Shown: positions 1 through 5,168 of the stretch, piece after piece
How the letters are laid out: every line of letters begins with the position of its first letter
Numbering within the stretch: the stretch's first letter is position 1
Source of the DNA: Alphaproteobacteria bacterium
Lineage (GTDB): Bacteria; Pseudomonadota; Alphaproteobacteria; UBA8366
Length of the DNA stretch: 5,168 bases
Direction of reading: 5' to 3'
Assembly: GCA_018665505.1 (NCBI GenBank)
Contig: JABJCS010000620.1
Span: forward strand, 1-5,168
Program-made: the position numbers and the translations under genes
The notes under the pieces: model-generated
What the model was told of the DNA's origin: nothing
What the model saw: only the letters and a program-made list of their open reading frames with translations
The model's database searches: none

Positions 1-22
1 GGGCGGGTTATCGTACATAGTT

Positions 23-52
23 TTGTTACGACGTTCATTTCGAATTGGATCA
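23..52 (-). promoter_or_regulatory. Candidate divergent ECF11 promoter facing the left edge
   Basis: Read on the - strand, a perfect TGATCC lies at 52-47. After exactly 18 nt comes TAACAA at 28-23, itself preceded by CG as in CGTAA. This is the same architecture as the + strand promoter at 82-111, with a better -35. Transcription would start around 15-17 and run out of the window, so the controlled gene is not visible. In related regulons an rpoE-chrR pair, a photolyase or another lipid gene would be typical candidates. That guess is inference. Confidence 0.62.
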
Positions 53-81
53 CAGAGTCGGAAAATAGCTGTGCCGTCTAG

Positions 82-111
82 TGATCTGAACGCCACCGCT
101 CAACGTAAAAA
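82..111 (+). promoter_or_regulatory. Candidate ECF11 (sigma-E/RpoE-ChrR type) promoter of the operon
   Basis: The -35 element is TGATCT at 82-87, followed by exactly 18 nt and a -10 of TAAAAA at 106-111. The R. sphaeroides sigma-E (ECF11) consensus, as I recall it, is TGATCC, 18 nt, then TAAGA, so this matches five of six -35 bases and keeps the spacing and the TAA core. Transcription would start near 117-119, giving a leader of about 50 nt before the TTG start at 168. The downstream gene content is what this sigma factor controls in Rhodobacter, which supports the call. No experimental start site is available. Confidence 0.66.
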
Positions 112-155
112 TCTGAAACAATTCTACTGGTCAACCATTCGATGCCCAAGCGAGT

Positions 156-162
156 AGAGGGG
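156..162 (+). promoter_or_regulatory. Ribosome binding site supporting a TTG start
   Basis: AGAGGGG ends 5 nt before the TTG at 168. In this frame an upstream TGA at 114 is followed by no ATG or GTG before 168. The next in-frame ATG falls inside the dinucleotide-binding motif of the protein, so starting there would remove the FAD site. The purine-rich site therefore decides in favour of the TTG. Confidence 0.6.
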
Positions 163-167
163 ATCTC

Positions 168-1520
168 TTGAACTATATCACTCCGGGAAAACATAGGCGT
201 CTCAACATTGCGGTGATTGGCACCGGCATTGCGGGCATGTCTGCGGCGTGGTTGCTGAACAAAGGGCACCGCATCACGGTGTATGAAAAAAACGACCGGA
301 TTGGTGGACACTCCAATACCGTTGACGCATCGGTCGAACAGAGAAAAACGCCGGTGGATACCGGATTTATCGTTTATAATGAATTCAACTATCCAAATCT
401 GACAGCCCTGTTCAAGCATCTTGACGTGCCGACAAAGGCCAGCGAAATGTCCTTCGCAGCATCTCTGGGAGACGGAGATTTTGAATATGCCGGGACAGAC
501 CTGAACGGATTACTTGGTCAACGCCGCAATATTCTGCGTCCGAGATTCTGGCGCATGATGCGAGGTTTGCGGCGATTTTACCGGGATGCACCGACGTTGT
601 TGGACGATCCGCCCGCGCCTGACCTTAGTTTGGGCGACTATCTTGAGCGGGAGAACTACGGCCCGGGCTTTATTCGCGACCACCTGCTGCCCATGGGAGC
701 GGCGATCTGGTCGACGACAGCGGCCGAAATGGCGAGCTATCCGGCTGAGGCGTTCGTTCGATTTTTTGTCAGCCACGGCCTTTTGAATATCAAGGACCTG
801 TCACAATGGCGGACCGTTGACGGCGGATCACGAGAGTATGTCAAACAACTGACACGGGACTACCGAGAGCGTATCCGACATGTCGGTGTTCGATTGGTTC
901 GGCGCGAAACCGGTAAAGTTCTGATCGAAGACCTGCATGGCCTGAAGGAGACCTATGACGACGTGATATTCGCGACGCATGCGGACGAAGCCTTTGGTCT
1001 CTTGGCTGATCCCAGCGAGTCCGAACGCGAGCTGCTCGGCGGATTGCGCTATACCCACAACCGCGCGGTGCTTCATACGGATGCCGCGTTAATGCCCAAG
1101 CGCCGTCGGGTATGGTCCAGCTGGAATTTTATTGATGGCCGAGACCAAGGCGGAGATGGAAAGCTTTGCGTGACCTATTGGATGAACCGCCTGCAGGCGC
1201 TGGAAACAAATTCACCGCTATTTGTGACCCTAAACCCGTCCAGAGATCCGGCGCCGGGCACAATCATTCGGGAATTTGACTACACCCATCCATTTTTTGA
1301 TCGAGCCGCGCTTGCGGCTCAACGACGGCTCTGGTCCCTGCAAGGCGATCGGCGGACATGGTTTTGCGGCAGCTATTTTGGATATGGCTTCCACGAGGAT
1401 GCCCTGCAGTCCGGTCTGGCTGTTGCTGAAGAGCTTGGCGGCGCGCGCCGACCATGGAGCGTGCCGGACGAGAGTGGCAGGATTCACATGGCGTCCCATG
1501 TTCAAGGCGCTGCAGCATGA
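168..1520 (+). CDS. FAD-dependent oxidoreductase, flavin amine oxidase / phytoene-desaturase-like (COG2907 type)
   Basis: A 450-residue flavoprotein that probably oxidises or desaturates a hydrophobic substrate, here most likely an acyl chain on a membrane lipid. Seen directly: an N-terminal Rossmann motif GTGIAG at residues 18-23 after a short beta strand, the acidic end of the second strand at E40 (VYEKN), the RIGGHSNTV continuation at 45-52, a VDTGFIVYN block near 63-71, and a C-terminal FAD-contact segment around residues 377-403 containing FCGSYFGYGFHEDALQSG. There is no signal peptide, so it is cytoplasmic or peripheral to the membrane. The start is TTG at 168. The stop overlaps the next start as ATGA. 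First gene of the operon, followed by DUF1365 and a Cfa-like methyltransferase, a grouping found repeatedly in Proteobacteria. In R. sphaeroides the FAD/DUF1365 partners of the methylase are linked to furan fatty acid synthesis (UfaD/UfaO). Which of the two steps this gene would carry out cannot be settled here. The family call is secure; the substrate is inferred. Confidence 0.93.
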   Translation: MNYITPGKHRRLNIAVIGTGIAGMSAAWLLNKGHRITVYEKNDRIGGHSNTVDASVEQRKTPVDTGFIVYNEFNYPNLTALFKHLDVPTKASEMSFAASLGDGDFEYAGTDLNGLLGQRRNILRPRFWRMMRGLRRFYRDAPTLLDDPPAPDLSLGDYLERENYGPGFIRDHLLPMGAAIWSTTAAEMASYPAEAFVRFFVSHGLLNIKDLSQWRTVDGGSREYVKQLTRDYRERIRHVGVRLVRRETGKVLIEDLHGLKETYDDVIFATHADEAFGLLADPSESERELLGGLRYTHNRAVLHTDAALMPKRRRVWSSWNFIDGRDQGGDGKLCVTYWMNRLQALETNSPLFVTLNPSRDPAPGTIIREFDYTHPFFDRAALAAQRRLWSLQGDRRTWFCGSYFGYGFHEDALQSGLAVAEELGGARRPWSVPDESGRIHMASHVQGAAA

Positions 1521-2287
1521 ATATTCACTCCGCCATCTACGACGGTACCGTGGTGCATAAACGCCTGCGGCCAAAACATCACCGATTGCGCTACAGCGTC
1601 TTCACTATGCTGTTGGATTTGGACGAACTGCCGGACCTGGACAGGCGGTTCAAACTGTTCGGGTACAACCGGGCGGCTCCCTTGTCATTCCATGACGTCG
1701 ACCACGGCCCGACCACGGGGGAAGCGCTCAGACCATGGGTCGAAGCCCGCTTGGCCGAAGCTGGGCTAGATTCGGATGGCGGCGCGATACGGCTTCTCTG
1801 TTATCCCCGGGTATTTGGCTATGTCTTTAATCCGCTGAGCGTCTATTTTTGCTATGGTCGGAATGAGGAACTGAGCGCCATTCTTTATGAGGTCTGCAAC
1901 ACCCACAAAGAGCGCCACACATACATCATTCGTGTGCCTGATCCGGCACGGCGCGTTATTCGACAACATTGCCGCAAAGCGCTCTACGTGTCGCCGTTCA
2001 TCGGTATGGACACGGATTATTATTTTCGCATCGTCCCCCCGAAGGACAGCGTCAATATCGTCATCCGGCAGGAAGATGCAGAGGGCTTACTGCTTTCGGC
2101 CTCATTCCGGGGCGGACGCCTTCCGCTAACAGCGCGAACTCTGCTGAAAACACTATGCCGGTTTCCGTTTTTGACCCTGAAGATCATTGGCGGTATCCAT
2201 TTTGAGGCCTTCAGGTTGTGGCTAAAGGGAATACCCGTTTTCCGCCACCAACCTGCCGACAAGGCGGTGCAAAGCAGTGTCGAATAG
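1517..2287 (+). CDS. DUF1365 family protein
   Basis: A 256-residue protein of the DUF1365 family (COG3496), which almost always sits beside an FAD oxidoreductase and a Cfa-like methyltransferase. Its biochemical role is not firmly known; a part in modifying methylated phospholipid acyl chains, possibly oxygen insertion, is inferred from that company. Seen directly: the N-terminal signature SAIYDGTV followed by KHHRLRYSVF (residues 5-29), the core block LCYPRVFGYVFNPLSVYF (about 94-111), the EVCNTHKERHTY motif (125-136) with several His residues and one Cys, the KALYVSPFIGMDTDYYF block (154-170), and the C-terminal IHFEAFRLWLKGIPVF block (227-242). I place the start at ATG 1517 because family members begin with this Ser-Ala-Ile-Tyr motif; an in-frame ATG at 1454 would add 21 unrelated residues read from inside the upstream gene. 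The ATG overlaps the preceding TGA (ATGA), and no strong Shine-Dalgarno is visible, which suggests translational coupling. Confidence 0.92.
   Translation: MNIHSAIYDGTVVHKRLRPKHHRLRYSVFTMLLDLDELPDLDRRFKLFGYNRAAPLSFHDVDHGPTTGEALRPWVEARLAEAGLDSDGGAIRLLCYPRVFGYVFNPLSVYFCYGRNEELSAILYEVCNTHKERHTYIIRVPDPARRVIRQHCRKALYVSPFIGMDTDYYFRIVPPKDSVNIVIRQEDAEGLLLSASFRGGRLPLTARTLLKTLCRFPFLTLKIIGGIHFEAFRLWLKGIPVFRHQPADKAVQSSVE
2261..2269 (+). promoter_or_regulatory. Ribosome binding site for the methyltransferase gene, inside the DUF1365 gene
   Basis: AAGGCGGTG differs from the full anti-16S complement AAGGAGGTG by one base and ends 7 nt before the GTG at 2277. It lies within the last codons of the DUF1365 gene. 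It favours the GTG at 2277 over the in-frame ATG at 2313, whose upstream sequence is less SD-like. Confidence 0.6.
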
Positions 2288-3545
2288 CCACGTCCATCAA
2301 GAGCGCGAAGCCATGGAACATTCTTTTCCCCGCACATCAAACAATGTTGAAGTGGGTCATGTGTCTCGCACGACCGGGCCGCGTGAATGGCTCATCCGAC
2401 GTTGGCTGAACCAAATCCAAACAGGCTGCTTGGCTGTCGAGTTTCCTTCCGGTGCCCGTGAAACATTCGCAGGGGCGGCGCACGGTCCGCGGGCCGTTCT
2501 CAAAATTAATGATCTGCACCTTGTGACACGGTTGATTTTGTCCGGTGATATGGGATTCGCCGAAGGCTATATGAGCGGTGATTGGGATACGCCCGATTTG
2601 GCGGCGCTTTTGATGCTCGGAGCGTTGAACTCGGGTTGTCTGTCAGGTGCCTACAGACCTTCGCTGATGAAGAGGTTGATCAATAAGCTGCATCACGCGC
2701 AGCGCGCCAATACGCGCAAGGGAAGCAGGCGGAATATCGCCGTCCATTATGATCTGGGGAATGATTTCTTCGGCTTTTGGCTTGATGACACGATGTCTTA
2801 CTCATCGGCCCTCTTCGCGGCGCAGGACGAAGACATCGTTGTGGCGCAACGTCGTAAATATCTTCGTCTGGCGAAACAATTGGACCTACGCCCTGGTGAC
2901 AGGGTGCTGGAAATTGGCTGCGGATGGGGCGGTTTCGCGGAGATTGCTGCAGCCGAATTCGGCTGTCACGTAGTTGGCGTGACCTTATCAGCAGAACAGG
3001 CAGCCTTTGCTCAGGACCGCATGGTCCGCGCGGGGTTGAAGGCCAAGGTCGATATCCGGATTCAGGATTACAGGGATGTTGAAGGTCAGTTCGACAAAAT
3101 CGCCTCAATTGAAATGTTTGAAGCCGTCGGCGAAAAATTCTGGCTGACTTATCTGGAAATCCTGAAGGCGCGATTAAAGCCAGGTGGGAAGGCAGCGCTT
3201 CAGATTATTACGATCGATGATGCACAATTTGAAAACTACCGTAGCAATCCTGATTTTGTTCAGCGCTACATTTTCCCCGGCGGCATGCTGCCGGGGGAGA
3301 AGATGTTTGCGGGTGCGGTTTCGGCGGCCGGATTGAAAGTTTGCGACACCTTTTTCTTTGGCCCGTCCTATGCGGAAACACTCAGGCGCTGGGACCAGGA
3401 TTTTCAGCACAACTGGCCCGGGATCGAACAGTTGGGTTTCGATGATCGATTTTTCCGCATATGGCTATATTACCTGGCGTATTGCGAGGTTGGCTTCGAA
3501 TTGGGGCATATCGATGTCGGTCATTTCCTGATCGAGCATCAGTGA
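2277..3545 (+). CDS. Cyclopropane-fatty-acyl-phospholipid synthase-like SAM methyltransferase (COG2230)
   Basis: A 422-residue enzyme (E. coli Cfa is 382) that would transfer a methyl group from S-adenosylmethionine to the double bond of an unsaturated phospholipid acyl chain at the inner membrane surface. Domains seen: an N-terminal lipid-binding region with GFAEGYMSGDWDTPDL (93-108), the HYDLGNDFF entry motif (157-165), SAM motif I LEIGCGWGGFAE (211-222), VVGVTLSAEQ (232-241), QDYRDVEGQFDKI (263-275), EMFEAVGEKFW (279-289) and YIFPGGMLPG (331-340). By alignment from memory with E. coli Cfa, catalytic E239 is kept as E282, I268 as I311 and Y317 as Y365, while bicarbonate ligands C139 and H266 appear as S177 and Q309. 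Such changes look usual for the subfamily found beside DUF1365. The product may therefore be a methylated alkenoic chain (UfaM-like) rather than a cyclopropane. GTG start at 2277, overlapping the upstream gene by 11 nt; its TGA overlaps the transporter start. Confidence 0.93.
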   Translation: MSNSHVHQEREAMEHSFPRTSNNVEVGHVSRTTGPREWLIRRWLNQIQTGCLAVEFPSGARETFAGAAHGPRAVLKINDLHLVTRLILSGDMGFAEGYMSGDWDTPDLAALLMLGALNSGCLSGAYRPSLMKRLINKLHHAQRANTRKGSRRNIAVHYDLGNDFFGFWLDDTMSYSSALFAAQDEDIVVAQRRKYLRLAKQLDLRPGDRVLEIGCGWGGFAEIAAAEFGCHVVGVTLSAEQAAFAQDRMVRAGLKAKVDIRIQDYRDVEGQFDKIASIEMFEAVGEKFWLTYLEILKARLKPGGKAALQIITIDDAQFENYRSNPDFVQRYIFPGGMLPGEKMFAGAVSAAGLKVCDTFFFGPSYAETLRRWDQDFQHNWPGIEQLGFDDRFFRIWLYYLAYCEVGFELGHIDVGHFLIEHQ

Positions 3546-4918
3546 CCGACGCCAGACCGCGATGCATTTCGGGCTGGCGCCTCCTGGCATACGCCTTGCC
3601 AGCCCTGGTCATCGCGCTCCCAACCATTCCCGTCTACATACACTTGCCCGCGCTCTACGGCATCCAGCTCGGCTTGGGTTTGGCCACGACGGGTTTGATC
3701 CTCTTGCTGGCCCGTCTGTTTGATGCCGTCACAGACCCGTTGATCGGTGCGCTTAGCGATCGCTTTGGGTTTCGAGGCGGTCGGCGAAAACCGTGGATCG
3801 CCATTGGGGCCGTCATTGCCGGCGTTGGACTGTTTAAGGTCCTTACGCCGCCGCATGGGGTCGAGGCTGCTTATCTGCTTTCCTGGTCCGTGGCGCTCTA
3901 CGCCGGATGGACCATGGTTGCCGTGCCGTATCTCGCATGGGGTGCTGCATTGACCACCGACTACAATGAACGCACCCGCATTACCGCCTGGCGTGAAGGG
4001 TTGGCGTTGGTTGGGATTGTTGCGGCCGGAGCTTTAACAGCGGTCACCGCCAACCGGGGCTGGACCGATGTGCAATCGACAGAAGCTATCGCTTGGCTGG
4101 CGATCGGCCTCGGCTTGATTGTCGTACCATTGTTGCTTTGGTTCGTGCCGGATACGGGACAGGAGCGGGTGAGAACAGCCGGTTCGCTTGGATCCAGGGC
4201 AAACACGACAATTCGCAACCTGATCGGCAATGGACCGTTCAAACGGTTGCTGGCGGGATGGTTTCTGAACGGTATTGCGAATGGCATTCCCGCTGCGTTG
4301 TTCTTTATTTATCTGGAACACGGGCTCGGTGTGGGAGCGGAAGAACGGTCGCTTTTCGTGCTGGCCTATTTCGTCTCAGCTATCGGCGCTATCCCGCTGT
4401 GGTCTGGCCTCAGCCGTCGGTTGGGGAAACATCGGGTGTGGTGCTGGGCCATGATTTTTGCTTCGACGGGTTTCTTGACGGTGCCGTTTCTGGCCGTTGG
4501 AGCTGTCATCCCTTTTGCCGGGGTATGCATCGTCACCGGGATGGCCCTCGGAGCGGATTTGGTGTTGCCACCTGCGATCCAGGCAGACGTGCTTGATTAT
4601 GATCGCTGGCGGTTCAATCACGATCGGGCTGGGTTGCAATTCGCCCTTTGGGGCATGAGCACCAAACTGGCTTTGGCTTTGGCTGTTGGTCTCGCGCTAC
4701 CAGCGCTGGATGCCCTGGGCTTTGATCCCGTAGAGGTCGGTGATGATGGGAGATGGGCTCTGGTGGTGATCTATGCGTGGGTTCCGGTCGTAATGAAAAT
4801 AATAGCTATTGCCGTCGTTTGGGATTTTCCGCTGACGTCGCAAAAACTTGGAATTATTCGCTGTCGATTGGATCAGCGTAGGGCAAGGCTGCTCGAACCG
4901 AGGGAGGTCGCCCCGTGA
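3542..4918 (+). CDS. MFS transporter, MelB-like GPH family (COG2211)
   Basis: A 458-residue inner-membrane protein with about twelve hydrophobic segments, the usual size for cation-coupled MelB-fold symporters. Seen directly: the family motif FDAVTDPLIGALSDR (60-74), whose D61 and D65 align with the Na+ ligands D55 and D59 of MelB; NERTRITAWR (142-151), with R151 at the place of MelB R149; ADVLDYDRW (348-356); and K375 in a segment equivalent to MelB helix XI. The acidic residues used for sugar by MelB seem absent: helix I has no Asp, and the D124 position is A127. The substrate is therefore unlikely to be a sugar. Given neighbours that act on phospholipids, a lipid or lysolipid substrate is possible; MFSD2A is a lipid-transporting member of this fold. 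I chose GTG 3542, which forms GTGA with the previous stop, since the longer frame from 3461 would put 27 non-family residues read from the methyltransferase gene before the first membrane helix. Family is secure, substrate unknown. Confidence 0.88.
   Translation: MTDARPRCISGWRLLAYALPALVIALPTIPVYIHLPALYGIQLGLGLATTGLILLLARLFDAVTDPLIGALSDRFGFRGGRRKPWIAIGAVIAGVGLFKVLTPPHGVEAAYLLSWSVALYAGWTMVAVPYLAWGAALTTDYNERTRITAWREGLALVGIVAAGALTAVTANRGWTDVQSTEAIAWLAIGLGLIVVPLLLWFVPDTGQERVRTAGSLGSRANTTIRNLIGNGPFKRLLAGWFLNGIANGIPAALFFIYLEHGLGVGAEERSLFVLAYFVSAIGAIPLWSGLSRRLGKHRVWCWAMIFASTGFLTVPFLAVGAVIPFAGVCIVTGMALGADLVLPPAIQADVLDYDRWRFNHDRAGLQFALWGMSTKLALALAVGLALPALDALGFDPVEVGDDGRWALVVIYAWVPVVMKIIAIAVVWDFPLTSQKLGIIRCRLDQRRARLLEPREVAP
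4901..4907 (+). promoter_or_regulatory. Ribosome binding site for the lipoprotein gene
   Basis: AGGGAGG lies in the last codons of the transporter gene, 10 nt before ATG 4918 and 7 nt before an adjacent in-frame GTG at 4915. Both starts are compatible with it and differ by a single residue. Confidence 0.55.
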
Positions 4919-5168
4919 TGGCGAAGTCGAGCGGAGCGCTTCTGGTTCTATTTATTGTTAGTGGATGCGCGGTCATGAAACCGACTGATTTTGAGGATGC
5001 GACCCCGAGGTTGCTGATTGAGGAATACTTCCAGGGGGAGACCCAGGCGTCGGGGCTATTCGAAGATCGTTTCGGAAATTTGCGACGTCAGTTCGTGGTG
5101 GATATTACCGGGATATGGGACGGCAAGGTATTGGTCCTGAACGAACAGTTTCACTTCAGCGATGGCGA
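4918..5168 (+). CDS. DUF3833-type lipoprotein, N-terminal part, cut by the window edge
   Basis: The first 83 codons of a gene that runs off the right edge with no stop. The N-terminus has a lysine at residue 3, a hydrophobic stretch ALLVLFIVSG and a lipobox VSGC with the acceptor cysteine at residue 17, so it should be a lipoprotein processed by signal peptidase II. The mature part has LIEEYFQGETQASGLFEDRFG (about 34-54), then QFVVDITGIWDGKVLVLNE and QFHFSDG. This matches the start of DUF3833 proteins as I know them, which often follow FAD/DUF1365/Cfa genes; DUF3833 has no established biochemical activity. Its role here is presumably in the envelope, next to lipid-modifying enzymes. The ATG shares one base with the transporter stop (TGATG); a GTG three bases earlier would give a GTGA overlap like the previous junction. 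The family call rests on the first 83 residues and the context. Confidence 0.8.
   Translation, partial: MAKSSGALLVLFIVSGCAVMKPTDFEDATPRLLIEEYFQGETQASGLFEDRFGNLRRQFVVDITGIWDGKVLVLNEQFHFSDG

Larger units (their letters stand above)
1..167. other. Non-coding divergent promoter region
   Basis: This stretch upstream of the operon shows no convincing gene on either strand. An open frame of 113 codons on the - strand overlaps it but lies mostly antisense to the oxidoreductase gene and matches nothing I recognise. The region holds two outward-facing ECF-type promoter candidates. Their -35 elements form an inverted repeat, GATCAC at 48-53 and GTGATC at 81-86, with 27 nt between the arms. The rest, 118-155, is the probable 5' untranslated leader of the operon and shows no obvious hairpin or riboswitch. 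Confidence 0.75.

Noticed and set aside
78..419. Open frame of 113 codons on the - strand reaching into the promoter region
   Set aside because: It is largely antisense to the well-supported oxidoreductase gene, covers the + strand promoter and has no recognisable motif.
1303..1320. Perfect 7-bp stem GAGCCGC/GCGGCTC with a 4-nt loop
   Set aside because: It is inside the oxidoreductase coding region, is not followed by a T run and looks like chance in a GC-rich gene; not a terminator.
1454..1516. Longer N-terminus for the DUF1365 gene
   Set aside because: The extra 21 residues lie wholly inside the upstream gene and precede the family's usual N-terminal motif; ATG 1517 with an ATGA overlap is better.
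3461..3541. Longer N-terminus for the transporter from ATG 3461
   Set aside because: It would overlap the methyltransferase gene by 85 nt and add Arg-rich, non-family residues; GTG 3542 gives a standard 4-nt overlap and normal length.
4093..4596. 167-codon + strand open frame inside the transporter gene
   Set aside because: Shadow frame without recognisable domains; the overlapping frame has the conserved GPH-family motifs and a full transporter length.
1007..4728. Internal + strand TGATCC hexamers at 1007, 1939, 3696 and 4723 as further ECF11 promoters
   Set aside because: None has a TAA-type -10 after an 18-nt spacer, and all lie within coding sequence.

Overview
The window reads as an alphaproteobacterial chromosomal segment. 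Base composition looks like mid-50s % GC by eye, and the gene set matches the sigma-E/ChrR-type (ECF11) singlet-oxygen and lipid-stress regulons known from Rhodobacter sphaeroides and relatives. The organism cannot be named from this sequence alone.

Layout: bases 1-167 are non-coding and hold what looks like two back-to-back ECF11 promoters. Each has a GTGATC-containing -35 element, an 18-nt spacer and a TAA-type -10. The one on the + strand (82-111) drives the operon that fills the rest of the window. The one on the - strand (52-23) points out of the left edge and implies a divergent gene there, which is not visible. From 168 onward there are five tightly packed + strand genes: an FAD-dependent amine-oxidase-like oxidoreductase (168-1520), a DUF1365 protein (1517-2287), a cyclopropane-fatty-acyl-phospholipid-synthase-like methyltransferase (2277-3545), a MelB-fold (GPH family) MFS transporter (3542-4918) and the N-terminal part of a DUF3833-type lipoprotein (4918 to the edge). 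All four junctions are stop/start overlaps of 1 to 11 nt, so this is almost certainly one polycistronic, translationally coupled unit. Three of the five genes appear to start with TTG or GTG.

How the genes may work together: the methyltransferase would put a methyl group from S-adenosylmethionine on unsaturated phospholipid acyl chains. The flavoprotein and the DUF1365 protein would oxidise or desaturate the product further. The transporter and the lipoprotein put membrane and envelope functions in the same unit. This composition resembles the genes linked to methylated and furan fatty acid formation in R. sphaeroides (the UfaM/UfaD/UfaO pathway). In the methyltransferase, two of the bicarbonate-binding residues of E. 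coli Cfa (C139, H266) are replaced by Ser and Gln, which fits a product other than a plain cyclopropane. The furan-lipid reading is inference; the gene families and operon structure are well supported.

No tRNA, rRNA, CRISPR, mobile element or terminator was seen. The operon probably continues beyond base 5168.
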